Numbered from the stretch's first letter, positions 1 through 7,024 are shown. The stretch is DNA of 13,980 bases from Verrucomicrobiota bacterium (GCA_009924535.1 RFRI01000010.1:1-13980); one strand, 5' to 3'. Numbers and translations: made by a program. The notes: generated from the sequence alone by a model not told the origin.

Positions 1-39
1 ACCCCGCCCTTGAAGGCAGTCAACGCGTCAACCAGCTGC

Positions 40-1599
40 TCAGGACAACGCGAAAGCGTAGCCGTCGACGATCGCCTGCAGGGAGGCTTCGACGAGGTTT
101 TCGCTGACACCGACCGTACCCCAGGAGGCCTTGCCGTCGGACGAGCGGATGACGACGCGCGTCTTGGCCGCGGTGCCGTCGGCCCCGCCGAGGATGCGGA
201 CCTTGTAGTCCACGAGGCTGACCTTCGCGAGTTTGGGGAAGGACTTCACGAGAGCGGAACGCAGGGCCTGGTCGAGGGCGTGGACCGGTCCGTCGCCTTC
301 GGCCACGGTGAGGGTCTCCTTGCCGGCGATGCTGATGCGCACCACGGCTTCGCAGTAAGCCGAGCCCTTGGCACCGCGCGCGGTGACGTGATAGGAGGCG
401 ACTTCGAAAGGCGCGGCCTTGCTCTTGCCGATATGACGGCGAAGCAGGAGGGCGAGCGAGGCTTCCGCGTCCTCGAAGCTCCAACCGCCGTGCTCGAGCT
501 TCTTCAGTTCGTCGAGGGCGGTGGCCGTGGCGGGATTGTCGCGGTCGAGGTCGATGCCGAGGGACTTCGCCTTGAGGACGATGTTACTGCGGCCGGACTG
601 GTCGCTGACGAGCACGGTACGCTCGTTGCCGACGACGGTCGGATCGATGTGCTCGTAGGCGGCGGAGAACTTGCGGACGGCGTCGACGTGCGTGCCGCCC
701 TTGTGGGCAAAGGCCGCGGTGCCGACCCACGGGCGACGCGGATCGGGGGCGAGGTTGGCGACGCCGTCGACGAAGCGGGAAAGGCCGGCGAGCCCCTTGA
801 GCGAGGTCGAGGAGACGCACTTCCAGCCGAACTTCAGCTGGGCGCAAGGGATGACCGCGGTGAGGTCACAGTTACCGGTGCGCTCACCGATCCCATTGAC
901 GGTGCCTTGGACGTGCGAGGCGCCGGCTTCGAGCGAGGCGAGGGCGTTGGCGAGGCCGAGGCCGGCGTCGTCGTGCGTGTGGATGCCGACGGGGGTCTTC
1001 TTAAGCGCGGCGAGGGCGGCGCGGGTGGCCGCGGCGACTTCGGCCGGCAGGGATCCGCCGTTCGTGTCGCAAAGGACGATGCGGTCGGCGCCGCCTTCGA
1101 CGGCGGCGAGCATGGAAGCGATGGCGTAAGCCGGATCTTCCTTCCAGCCGTCGATGGCGTGCTCGCAGTCATAGACGACTTCGCGGCGATGGGACTTCAG
1201 GAAGGCGACCGTGTCGCGGATCATCTCGAGATTCTCCTCGGGCGAGCAGCGGAGCACTTCGCGGACGTGGAGAGCGGACGTCTTGCCGTAGATGGTCACC
1301 ACCGGGGTGTCGACCTCGAGGAGACCGCGGACCTGGGCGTCTTCGGAGGCGCGGACGCCCTTGCGGCGGGTCGAGCCGAAGGCCGCCAGCTTGGCGTGCT
1401 TGAACTTGATCTTCTTGGCGCGGGCGAAGAACTCGACGTCGCGAGGATTGGAACCCGGCCAGCCGCCTTCGATGTAGGTCATGCCGAAGCGTTCGAGCTC
1501 GGCGGCGATGCGCAGCTTGTCATCGACGGAGAAATGAATGCCCTGCCCCTGCGAGCCGTCGCGGAGGGTGGTGTCATAGATTTCGATGGAGCGTGCCAT
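40..1599 (-). CDS. cimA: (R)-citramalate synthase, CimA type
   Basis: 519 aa. It condenses pyruvate with acetyl-CoA to (R)-citramalate, the entry step of the threonine-independent route to 2-oxobutanoate and isoleucine, in the cytoplasm. Seen: N-terminal DRE-TIM barrel with TLRDGSQ at residues 11-17 (R13 and D14 catalytic/metal), HTHDDAG at 207-213 (metal-binding His207 and His209) and NGIGERTGN at 235-243. A C-terminal segment from about 390 to 519 resembles the LeuA allosteric domain, which in this family senses the end product. Length fits the long CimA class (about 510-530 aa) and the N-terminus reads as CimA rather than 2-isopropylmalate synthase or homocitrate synthase. The ATG at 1599 has no Shine-Dalgarno sequence. 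An isoleucine-rich leader ORF and competing hairpins lie directly upstream on the same strand, supporting an isoleucine role. Only 39 nt follow the stop, so a downstream operon partner cannot be judged. The main alternative, isopropylmalate synthase, is less likely. Confidence 0.93.
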   Translation of the reverse strand: MARSIEIYDTTLRDGSQGQGIHFSVDDKLRIAAELERFGMTYIEGGWPGSNPRDVEFFARAKKIKFKHAKLAAFGSTRRKGVRASEDAQVRGLLEVDTPVVTIYGKTSALHVREVLRCSPEENLEMIRDTVAFLKSHRREVVYDCEHAIDGWKEDPAYAIASMLAAVEGGADRIVLCDTNGGSLPAEVAAATRAALAALKKTPVGIHTHDDAGLGLANALASLEAGASHVQGTVNGIGERTGNCDLTAVIPCAQLKFGWKCVSSTSLKGLAGLSRFVDGVANLAPDPRRPWVGTAAFAHKGGTHVDAVRKFSAAYEHIDPTVVGNERTVLVSDQSGRSNIVLKAKSLGIDLDRDNPATATALDELKKLEHGGWSFEDAEASLALLLRRHIGKSKAAPFEVASYHVTARGAKGSAYCEAVVRISIAGKETLTVAEGDGPVHALDQALRSALVKSFPKLAKVSLVDYKVRILGGADGTAAKTRVVIRSSDGKASWGTVGVSENLVEASLQAIVDGYAFALS

Positions 1600-1624
1600 G
1601 GTGGTGTGGGTGGGAAAGAGGTGT

Positions 1625-1659
1625 AAAGGGAGGGGGCCGTTCCGGGCGCCGCGGAACGG
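1625..1659 (-). terminator. Attenuator terminator hairpin before cimA
   Basis: Perfect 8-bp stem CCGTTCCG/CGGAACGG (arms 1659-1652 and 1644-1637) followed on the minus strand by a pyrimidine run, CCCCCTCCCTTT. The U-tract is short and C-interrupted, so intrinsic termination may be weak or factor-assisted. It lies between the leader ORF and cimA, the place expected of an attenuator. Confidence 0.5.
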
Positions 1660-1702
1660 GGAGTCGCCCGTCGGGCGTTCCGTTCAGCGGGCTTAGAGCC
1701 CG
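1637..1702 (-). promoter_or_regulatory. Predicted isoleucine transcription attenuator of cimA
   Basis: In the transcript (minus strand) three short segments alternate. Segment 2 is CGGAACG (1682-1676), segment 3 is CCGTTCCG (1659-1652) and segment 4 is CGGAACGG (1644-1637). Segments 2 and 3 can form a 7-bp antiterminator; segments 3 and 4 can form an 8-bp terminator with a 7-nt loop. A further hairpin (CGGGCT/AGCCCG, 1688-1702) encloses the leader stop codon, and a 5-bp hairpin (1665-1677) lies between segments 2 and 3. A ribosome ending at the leader stop would cover part of segment 2 and favour the terminator. A ribosome stalled on the Ile codons would leave segment 2 free. The pairings are read from sequence; the mechanism is inferred from known ilv/leu/trp attenuators. 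Confidence 0.65.
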
Positions 1703-1782
1703 ATGATGGTAATAATCGCCGGAATGATGGCACGACCGGCCGCGGAGCGGAGGGAGGTCGAAGACTGTGCCAGGGATTCCAT
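1693..1782 (-). CDS. Isoleucine-rich leader peptide upstream of cimA
   Basis: A 29-codon ORF, ATG at 1782 to TAA at 1693, ending 93 nt before the cimA start on the same strand. Its C-terminus reads AIIPAIITIIGL: six Ile codons (ATC ATT, ATT ATT, ATC ATC) within nine consecutive codons, directly before a Gly-Leu-stop. Tandem codons for the pathway end product are the hallmark of amino-acid attenuator leaders such as enteric ilvL, and the gene downstream makes an isoleucine precursor. The stop codon sits in the loop of a 6-bp hairpin (1688-1702), followed by alternative stems. No strong Shine-Dalgarno sequence precedes the ATG. The frame stays open upstream to an earlier ATG at 1860 (57 aa), which I think less likely because leader peptides are short. 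Function is inferred from composition and position; expression is unproven. Confidence 0.72.
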   Translation of the reverse strand: MESLAQSSTSLRSAAGRAIIPAIITIIGL

Positions 1783-1795
1783 GACGAAGGCCCTG

Positions 1796-1824
1796 ACTCC
1801 AAGGGCGGAGGCTTGGAGAGTCAA
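1796..1824 (-). promoter_or_regulatory. Candidate promoter of the leader-cimA unit
   Basis: TTGACT (1824-1819), a 17-nt spacer, then TGGAGT (1801-1796), 13 nt before the leader ATG at 1782. The -35 matches five of six consensus bases and the -10 only three, so this is a weak call supported mainly by position. Confidence 0.3.
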
Positions 1825-1877
1825 AGGCAAAGGAGCCCTAAGCGGGTCGAGGCTCGCCAAAAGGCCCATAAATGCCC

Positions 1878-1883
1878 ATTAAT
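1878..1883 (+). promoter_or_regulatory. Candidate -10 element of the exported-protein gene (leaderless)
   Basis: ATTAAT ends exactly 6 nt before the ATG at 1890, the same distance as in the other three plus-strand genes. No good -35 is visible at the matching position (GCCAAA at 1856-1861). This is the main reason to prefer the start at 1890 over the one at 1872. Confidence 0.35.
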
Positions 1884-1889
1884 CGGCCC

Positions 1890-2642
1890 ATGCGCCGCCT
1901 TGCCGCCCTTCTCCTGCTCCTCGCGGGCGCCATCTCCTCTCCGGCGCAGTGGCAGATTTTCGCGGAGAAACTGCCGAAGCCGGGCACCTGGGCTCGCTAT
2001 CAGCATGAGACGATCCGCGACGGCAAGGTCGTCTCGAAATCCGAACTCAGCCTCTCGATCCGCTCCGGCCTGGACGTCGGCGGCAAGCCTCACGTCTGGT
2101 TCACCGTCGAGCCGGTCGGCTGGCTTGGCTCCCGCGAGCAAGCTCCGCTCCGCCTCCTCCTGAGCGCGGACATGGACCGCCAACGCGCCGGCCGGCTCAT
2201 CGAGAACTCGCAGGAGATCGTCTTCTCCAATCCCGTCAAAGGCGCCTACCACATGACCCGCGAGGACATCGCCTGGATCTCGAAGTGGGCTAACCTCACT
2301 TACACCAGCGAGCTCACCACAGACACGCCCGCGCAGGAAACCATCGAAGCCGGCGGCAAACCCTTCGTCTGCGAACGGATGAAGATGCTCGCCAGCACGG
2401 TGACCGATCCGCCCATCGTCCCGAAGCAGACCATCGAATTCAAAGGCACCGTCTGGCGCTCCGAGACGACACCCTTCGGAGTCGTGCGCGCGGAGTGGAT
2501 CGAGAAGACCACGAAGAAGGATAAGAGCCGGGAAGAATCGCGCCGGCTGACTCTCATGGCCAGCGGCTGGGAAACGCCGCCGAACGAGCCGGTCGACCGA
2601 GGTAAGGACTTCTCGGTCTGGCGCCTGATCTTCAATCGCTGA
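1890..2642 (+). CDS. Exported protein of unknown function
   Basis: 250 aa from the ATG at 1890. I do not recognise a family. Seen: an Arg-Arg N-terminus, then a leucine/alanine-rich hydrophobic stretch (LAALLLLLAGAISS) and a plausible signal peptidase I site after SPA at about residue 19, so the protein probably crosses the inner membrane. There is no lipobox cysteine at the end of the hydrophobic stretch. The mature part is mixed polar with no further membrane segments, contains LPKPGTWARYQHE near its start, and reads like a beta-rich periplasmic domain. An in-frame ATG at 1872 would add six residues. The 1890 start fits better because it gives a compact signal peptide and has ATTAAT 6 nt upstream. 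It is divergent from the leader-cimA unit and convergent with tRNA-Phe; nothing in the context gives a job. Confidence 0.75.
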   Translation: MRRLAALLLLLAGAISSPAQWQIFAEKLPKPGTWARYQHETIRDGKVVSKSELSLSIRSGLDVGGKPHVWFTVEPVGWLGSREQAPLRLLLSADMDRQRAGRLIENSQEIVFSNPVKGAYHMTREDIAWISKWANLTYTSELTTDTPAQETIEAGGKPFVCERMKMLASTVTDPPIVPKQTIEFKGTVWRSETTPFGVVRAEWIEKTTKKDKSREESRRLTLMASGWETPPNEPVDRGKDFSVWRLIFNR

Positions 2643-2655
2643 GGCACCAAAAGGA

Positions 2656-2687
2656 CCAGCCCACCCGGGTTGAAGCGGATGGGCTGG
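2656..2687 (-). terminator. Rho-independent terminator after tRNA-Phe
   Basis: Perfect 8-bp stem CCAGCCCA/TGGGCTGG with a 16-nt loop that itself contains the palindrome ACCCGGGT. Read on the minus strand it is followed by TCCTTTT, which suits the tRNA transcript ending at 2695. On the plus strand it may also stop the exported-protein gene, though no T-run follows in that direction. Confidence 0.6.
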
Positions 2688-2694
2688 CGTTAAA

Positions 2695-2770
2695 TGGTGG
2701 CCTGAGTCGGAATCGAACCAACGACACGACGCTCTTCAGGCGTCTGCTCTACCAACTGAGCTATCAGGCC
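2695..2770 (-). tRNA. tRNA-Phe (GAA)
   Basis: 76 nt including an encoded CCA end. Seen: acceptor stem GGCCTGA/TCAGGCC (perfect 7 bp), D-arm with AGTTGGTAGA, anticodon stem GACGC/GCGTC around the loop CTGAAGA giving anticodon GAA, a 5-nt variable loop, T-arm with TTCGATT, discriminator A, then CCA. It decodes UUC and UUU. It stands alone, 76 nt downstream of the aminotransferase stop on the same strand. A TTGACA hexamer at 2815-2810 could be its -35, but no convincing -10 follows. The gene shows no sign of an integrated element at its 3' end. Confidence 0.97.
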
Positions 2771-2803
2771 AATTAACTGGACGTTCAGAAGGACAAAGCC
2801 CCC

Positions 2804-2833
2804 CTCCCCTGTCAATCCGACAAGGAAGGGGAG
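2804..2833 (-). terminator. Possible weak terminator after the aminotransferase gene
   Basis: 7-bp stem CTCCCCT/AGGGGAG with a 16-nt loop, 14 nt past the stop at 2847. On the minus strand it is followed by GGGGGCTTTG rather than a U-run, so it may be a folded spacer instead. The TTGACA hexamer upstream of the tRNA lies at one edge of this structure. Confidence 0.3.
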
Positions 2834-2846
2834 CTCAAAAAGGCCT

Positions 2847-4091
2847 TCAGAAGCTGAATTTCCAAGCCGAGAGACGACGTTCGACCTCGGCGATGACTTC
2901 GCCTTCGCCGGCTTCACCCTTGTCGGAAACGAAGGTCACGGAGAAGCGGACGAACGAACCGCAATCATCCCACGGCACGGTGGAGATGAGGTGCTCGGTG
3001 ATCATCCACTGCGAGAAAGCTTCGCCGGATTCGAAGCTCACCGTGCCGGACGGGCCGGTGGCGGACTTCGGGGCGGGCATGTAGAGGAAGAAACCGGCGC
3101 CCGGCTTGCGGACCTGGAAGCCGAGCTGGGCGAGCACCCCGACCAGCTTGTCCATGCGACGCGAATACTTGGCGGCGATGGCCTTCGGGATGGAGACCTC
3201 GTCGAGACCGGCGGCGCCGGCCTTCTGGATGCCGAGGAACTGGCCGGAGTCGGAATTATCCTTCACGTCGCCGTAGGCGCGGACGAGCAGCGCGTTGCCG
3301 GCGACGAAGCCGATGCGCCAGCCGGTCATGTTGTGGCTCTTGGAGAGCGAGTGCAGCTCGAGGGCCACGTCCTTCGCGCCCGGGACCTGCAGGATCGAGA
3401 CCTGCTCGGCGCCGAAGTGGAGCGAACCGTAGGCGGCGTCCTGGATGACGACGAGGTTGTGCTGTTTGGCGAACGCGACGACTTCCTCGAAGAACTTGCG
3501 GGTGGCGACGGCGCCGGTCGGGTTGTTCGGGTAGTTGAGGACGAGCACCTTGGCCTTGGCCAGGATGTCGGCCGGGATGGACTTCAGGTCCGGCAGGAAG
3601 TTGTTCTCGGCGGTGAGCTTCAGGTTGTGGACGAGGCCGCCATAGTACTTGGCGTGGGTGCCGAAGACCGGGTAACCCGGGACGGTCATGAGCACGTAGT
3701 CACCGGGATTGATCAGGCAGCCCGGGAGGATCGAGAGCGCGGCCTTGGAGCCGATGGAGTGGAGGACTTCGGTGTCCGCGTCGACGGTCACGCCGAAAAG
3801 GTTCTGCATATAGCGGGCGGCGGCCTGCTTGAAGTCCGCGCCCCCGTTGTCGGCGTAGCCGCGGTTCTCGGGCTTGGCGGCTTCGTTCTGGAGCGCCTTC
3901 ACCACCATCGGGAAAGCCATCTCATCGGGCTCGCCGACGCCGAGGTCGATCAGGGCGACGTCCGGCTTCGCCTTCTTGGCGGCGGCCTTGGCGCGCTTGA
4001 TCTTCTCGAACTTATAGATGGCGGTGGACTTGCCGTAATTGACGCCGCCGATGCGTTCGGCGAAGAGCTGCTGGATGTAAGAGTCGGACAT
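2847..4091 (-). CDS. dapL: LL-diaminopimelate aminotransferase (DapL type)
   Basis: 414 aa, fold-type I PLP aminotransferase. The expected reaction is transfer of an amino group from glutamate to tetrahydrodipicolinate, giving LL-diaminopimelate in one step for lysine and peptidoglycan. Seen: LGVGEPDEMAFP at 50-61, GYADNGG at 78-84, NYPNNPTG at 186-193 with the PLP-contacting Asn, D218 and Y221 (DAAYG) for cofactor binding, and SLSKSHNMTGWRIGF around Schiff-base K251 with R259 for the substrate carboxylate. The N-terminus (FAERIGG..YGK..IYKFEKIKRAK) matches the form I recall as DapL in Planctomycetes and Verrucomicrobia, and length fits. The ATG at 4091 follows TTATCACC with no real Shine-Dalgarno sequence. 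It is divergent from tspO across 96 nt. Substrate is inferred from family; a related broad-specificity aminotransferase is the alternative. Confidence 0.82.
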   Translation of the reverse strand: MSDSYIQQLFAERIGGVNYGKSTAIYKFEKIKRAKAAAKKAKPDVALIDLGVGEPDEMAFPMVVKALQNEAAKPENRGYADNGGADFKQAAARYMQNLFGVTVDADTEVLHSIGSKAALSILPGCLINPGDYVLMTVPGYPVFGTHAKYYGGLVHNLKLTAENNFLPDLKSIPADILAKAKVLVLNYPNNPTGAVATRKFFEEVVAFAKQHNLVVIQDAAYGSLHFGAEQVSILQVPGAKDVALELHSLSKSHNMTGWRIGFVAGNALLVRAYGDVKDNSDSGQFLGIQKAGAAGLDEVSIPKAIAAKYSRRMDKLVGVLAQLGFQVRKPGAGFFLYMPAPKSATGPSGTVSFESGEAFSQWMITEHLISTVPWDDCGSFVRFSVTFVSDKGEAGEGEVIAEVERRLSAWKFSF

Positions 4092-4127
4092 GGTGATAAG
4101 GCCTTAAAAAGAGGGGCAAAACGGCCG

Positions 4128-4160
4128 ATGGCAAGCGGACTCCGCCCGTGGCCTTGCCAT
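4128..4160. promoter_or_regulatory. Inverted repeat between dapL and tspO
   Basis: Perfect 8-bp arms ATGGCAAG (4128-4135) and CTTGCCAT (4153-4160) around a 17-nt spacer. Each arm presents TTGCCA outward, and the right-hand TTGCCA is the candidate -35 of tspO. It could be an operator, paired divergent -35 boxes, or chance; no regulator is recognisable nearby. Confidence 0.35.
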
Positions 4161-4187
4161 CCTCGGCCGGAAGACGAAAATGCCTCC
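4154..4187 (+). promoter_or_regulatory. Candidate tspO promoter giving a leaderless mRNA
   Basis: TTGCCA (4154-4159), 16-nt spacer, GAAAAT (4176-4181), then 6 nt to the ATG at 4188. The geometry is identical to that found upstream of panC and the gene at 12995. Confidence 0.4.
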
Positions 4188-4691
4188 ATGGAACCCAGCC
4201 TTGAAGACCTGACCCGCGAGCGGCGCGAAAGGTGCAACCCGGGATTCCCTTGGCGGCTCATCGGCCTGATCGCCCTCTGCCTCGCCGTCGGCGGACTAGG
4301 CTCCGCCGCCACGATGCCCGAGATCAAGGGCTGGTATGCCGGCCTCACCAAGCCTCCCTTCAATCCGCCTAGCTGGATCTTCGGACCAATGTGGTCGACG
4401 CTCTACGTATGGATTGGCTGTTCGGCTAGCGCAGCATGGGCCGATCGTCCGGCCCGCCGGACCTTCTTCATCATCCTCCTCGTGAACGCGCTCTGGTCCC
4501 TGCTCTTCTTCGGACTACACCAGCCCGGCCTCGCGCTCATCGACATCTTCGCCTACCTGACGTTGCTCGTCCTCTGGGTCCGCCAGCTTTGGCCGCAGCA
4601 CCGCGGCTACGCCCTTCTGCAGATCCCTCACCTGCTCTGGGTCGGCTTCGCCACCGTGCTCAACGCGAGCATCTGGTGGCTCAATAAATAA
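4188..4691 (+). CDS. tspO: TspO/MBR family tryptophan-rich membrane protein
   Basis: 167 aa with five hydrophobic segments. The family binds porphyrins and sterol-like ligands and acts in bacteria as a sensor or photocatalytic porphyrin-degrading protein in the envelope. Seen: the signature WYAGLTKPPFNPPSW and IFGPMWSTLYVWIG in the first loop and second helix, the ALWSLLFFGLHQPGLAL segment in the middle, and LNASIWWLNK at the C-terminus; it is Trp-rich throughout. A charged stretch of about 20 residues precedes helix 1. The reading frame is open far upstream, antisense to dapL, but family length and the promoter-like elements place the start at 4188. It stands alone between dapL and the sugar cluster and ends at a strong terminator. 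No porphyrin gene is adjacent, so its ligand here is unknown. Confidence 0.93.
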   Translation: MEPSLEDLTRERRERCNPGFPWRLIGLIALCLAVGGLGSAATMPEIKGWYAGLTKPPFNPPSWIFGPMWSTLYVWIGCSASAAWADRPARRTFFIILLVNALWSLLFFGLHQPGLALIDIFAYLTLLVLWVRQLWPQHRGYALLQIPHLLWVGFATVLNASIWWLNK

Positions 4692-4716
4692 GAAGGCCCC
4701 GGGAGCCGGGGCCTTC
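4692..4716. terminator. Strong bidirectional terminator between convergent units
   Basis: Perfect 11-bp GC-rich stem GAAGGCCCCGG/CCGGGGCCTTC with a 3-nt loop, starting directly after the tspO stop. On the minus strand it is followed by TTATTTATT, a good U-rich tail for the sugar cluster ending at 4737. On the plus strand it closes tspO with a poorer tail. Confidence 0.85.
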
Positions 4717-4736
4717 GTGACGGACTGACGCGCGCC

Positions 4737-5906
4737 TCAGTCGGCGAGCTTGGTCCAGCGGGCGTTGCCCTTGGAGGACTTCACCGCGGCCTCGATGAAG
4801 GCCATGCCGGTGACGCCGTCATCGATCGACGGGAAGTCGTAACCTTCCTTCGGGGCCTTGCGGCCTTCGAGGCGGTCGGTGATGGCTTCCGCGGCGGCGC
4901 GATAGATGTTCGCGAACGCTTCGATGAAGGCTTCGGGGTGGCCGAACGGCGTACGGGTGTACTTCTTGCAGGCGGCGCCGTTGTAGGAGTTGCCGCGGCG
5001 GTGCGTCTGGCGGGGCTGGTCGAGGTACTTCACGATCAGCTCATTCGGATGCTCCTGGTGCCACTCGAGGGAAGCCAGGGTGCCGTAGACGCGGATGTTG
5101 AGGTTGTTCTCGTCGCCGGTGGAGATCTGCGAGGCATGCAGGACGCCCTTGGCGCCGCCCTTGTAGCGGACGAGCATGTTGGCATCGTCATCCAGCAGGC
5201 GTCCCGGGATGTACGTGCTGAGATCGGCGGCGATCTCCGCGATCTCCAGGCCGGTGACGTACTGGACGAGGTTCTCGGCGTGCGTGCCGATATCGCCGAC
5301 GCAGTTCGAGACGCCCGAGCAGTTCGGGTCCATGCGCCAGTTGGCGATCTTCTGGATCTTACCGGACTGCAGGGCACCGATGGCGTATCCCTGCGGGTAT
5401 TCGACGAGGACCTTGTTGATCTTACCGAGTTTGCCGGCGGCCACGAAATCGCGGGCTTCCTTGACCATCGGGTAGCCGGTGTAGTTATGCAGCAAGGCGA
5501 AGACCAGGCCGCTCTTCTTGACGACGGCCTTGAGCTTCTTCGCTTCGGCGAGGGAGAACGCGAGGGGCTTCTCGCAGATCACGTGGATGCCGGCCTCGAG
5601 GAAGGCCTTAGCCACGGGATAGTGGAGGTCGTTGCGCGCGACGATCGACACGAAGTCGATACGGTCGCCGAGCGGGCGCTTGGCCTCGGCCTTGGCCATC
5701 TCGGCGTACGAAGCGTACACGCGGGCGGGATCGAGGCAAAGGTCCTGGCCGGAGAGGCGGGACTTCTCGGGGTCCGAGGAGAAGGCGCCGGCGACGAGCT
5801 CGATCTTGCCGTCGAGGGCCGCGGCCATGCGATGCACGCCGCCGATGAAGGCGCCGCGGCCGCCGCCGACCATGCCCATGCGAAGTTTACGATTAAGGGA
5901 TGCCAT
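4737..5906 (-). CDS. Gfo/Idh/MocA family sugar oxidoreductase
   Basis: 389 aa, probable NAD(P)-dependent dehydrogenase acting on a sugar, inositol or glycoside in the cytoplasm. Seen: N-terminal Rossmann motif MGMVGGGRGAFIG (10-22), the family EKP motif at 112-114 where Lys contacts cofactor and substrate, and NCVGDIGTHAEN at 201-212 carrying the Asp and His expected in the active site. The C-terminal half is the beta-sheet substrate domain. There is no signal peptide, so it is not of the secreted Tat type. Start ATG 5906 is 11 nt after the stop of the next oxidoreductase gene, so the two are co-transcribed; CACTCCT precedes the ATG with no Shine-Dalgarno sequence. Last gene of the minus-strand sugar block, closed by the hairpin at 4692-4716. 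Substrate unknown. Similar enzyme sets oxidise glycosides at C3 (E. coli YcjS type), which is only an analogy. Confidence 0.88.
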   Translation of the reverse strand: MASLNRKLRMGMVGGGRGAFIGGVHRMAAALDGKIELVAGAFSSDPEKSRLSGQDLCLDPARVYASYAEMAKAEAKRPLGDRIDFVSIVARNDLHYPVAKAFLEAGIHVICEKPLAFSLAEAKKLKAVVKKSGLVFALLHNYTGYPMVKEARDFVAAGKLGKINKVLVEYPQGYAIGALQSGKIQKIANWRMDPNCSGVSNCVGDIGTHAENLVQYVTGLEIAEIAADLSTYIPGRLLDDDANMLVRYKGGAKGVLHASQISTGDENNLNIRVYGTLASLEWHQEHPNELIVKYLDQPRQTHRRGNSYNGAACKKYTRTPFGHPEAFIEAFANIYRAAAEAITDRLEGRKAPKEGYDFPSIDDGVTGMAFIEAAVKSSKGNARWTKLAD

Positions 5907-5917
5907 AGGAGTGTTGA

Positions 5918-7000
5918 TCAGAGGGAGACGGGTTTGCCGGACTTCGCCGAAGCGTAGATGGCGTCGATGACCTGCATCAGGCGATAGGCCTGTTCAGGGG
6001 TGTTCAGCGGCTTCGCACGGCCTTCGATGGCCTCGATGAAGTTCGCGGCGGAAGCGATGCGACCCATGTCCTCGCACGCGGGGGTGACGATGGAGCGGTT
6101 CACGCTGTTGCCGTTTTCCTGGACGTAGAGCTCGCAGGTATCGATCGCGGTGTTGTCGAGGCCGTCGATGCCGAAGAGGCGCTCGACCTTGCCGCCGGCC
6201 TTGGTGCCTTGGAACACGACGGAGACTTCCTCGCGCTTGATCATCTCGGCCCAGGAGACCTGCAGGGTCAGCACCTGGCCGGTCTTGAAGGTGACGAAGC
6301 CATGCGCGGCATTCTCGACGTCGGTGACGCCGCCGACGCGGTCGGGGATACCCCACGGACCCTTGAAGGACTTGTCTTCGATGAAGTCGTTGAAGGTCTG
6401 GCCGAGGACGTGCGCCGGCTCGGGGTAACCCATGAAATACATCGCGAGGTCGACCATGTGCAGCAGGTCGATGAGCGGGCCGCCGCCGGAGAGCTCCTTG
6501 GTGGTGAACCAACCGCCGAAGCCCGGGATGCCGGTGCGGCGGATCCACTTCGCCTGCGCGGAGTTGATCTTCCCGACCTGGCCCTGCTCGACGTACTTGA
6601 TCATCGCCTGGGACTCGGGACGGGCGCGGTTGTTGAAGTTGAACATCACGTGCTTACCCGACTTTTTGGAAGCGGCGATGATCTCAAGGACTTCCGGGGC
6701 GCTGAGCGCCGGTGGCTTCTCGCAGAACACGTGCTTGCCGGCGTTGAGGCACTGGATGGCGAGCGCGGCGTGGAACTTGTTCGGAACGATGACGCTGACG
6801 GCGTCGAGCTCCTTGTGGGCCGCGAGCATGGCGTCGACGGACTCGTAGGCATGCGGGATGCCCCACTTGGTCGCGGCCTTCTGGGCGGCGCCCGGCGCGG
6901 GATCCGCGACAGCGACGATTTCCGCGCCCGCCTGCTTGAAGCCGGCGGCGTGGTACTGGAGCATGCCGCCCGCCCCGATGACGCCTACTTTGGTGGCCAT
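5918..7000 (-). CDS. Second Gfo/Idh/MocA family oxidoreductase
   Basis: 360 aa, NAD(P)-dependent dehydrogenase fold. Seen: VGVIGAGGM at 5-13 (dinucleotide-binding turn), VADP at 31-34 ending the second strand, EKP at 94-96 and GGGPLIDLLHMVDL at 172-185 with the Asp and His of the family active site. It differs clearly from its neighbour in length and in these motifs, so the pair is not a recent duplication and probably has two substrates or two directions. Its ATG at 7000 lies 24 nt after the stop of the TIM-barrel gene. The gap holds the AT-rich palindrome GATATCGATATG-like stretch but no Shine-Dalgarno sequence. No signal peptide. Paired dehydrogenases flanking an epimerase are typical of oxidation, epimerisation and reduction of sugars; that role here is inference. 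Confidence 0.88.
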   Translation of the reverse strand: MATKVGVIGAGGMLQYHAAGFKQAGAEIVAVADPAPGAAQKAATKWGIPHAYESVDAMLAAHKELDAVSVIVPNKFHAALAIQCLNAGKHVFCEKPPALSAPEVLEIIAASKKSGKHVMFNFNNRARPESQAMIKYVEQGQVGKINSAQAKWIRRTGIPGFGGWFTTKELSGGGPLIDLLHMVDLAMYFMGYPEPAHVLGQTFNDFIEDKSFKGPWGIPDRVGGVTDVENAAHGFVTFKTGQVLTLQVSWAEMIKREEVSVVFQGTKAGGKVERLFGIDGLDNTAIDTCELYVQENGNSVNRSIVTPACEDMGRIASAANFIEAIEGRAKPLNTPEQAYRLMQVIDAIYASAKSGKPVSL

Positions 7001-7024
7001 GATATCGATATGGATAAGGGGTGA

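Noticed and set aside
1..39. Two GTTGAC copies on the minus strand past the cimA stop
   Set aside because: Too short a stretch to tell a promoter of a gene outside the window from chance.
10..1626. 538-codon plus-strand open frame antisense to cimA
   Set aside because: Its product is a Gly/Ala/Asp/Val-rich shadow caused by GC-rich codon use on the other strand. The minus frame has every CimA catalytic motif.
1479..1802. 107-codon minus-strand open frame across the cimA leader region
   Set aside because: It is in a different frame from both cimA and the leader, is Pro/Ser/Arg-rich, and overlaps the cimA start. It looks like a chance frame.
2695..2846. tRNA-Phe as an attachment site for an integrated element
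   Set aside because: No integrase, direct repeat of the tRNA 3' end, or composition change is visible on either side.
2991..4187. Long plus-strand open frame running antisense through dapL into tspO
   Set aside because: Only the part from 4188 resembles a protein family. The upstream part mirrors dapL codons, and TspO proteins have no such N-terminal extension.
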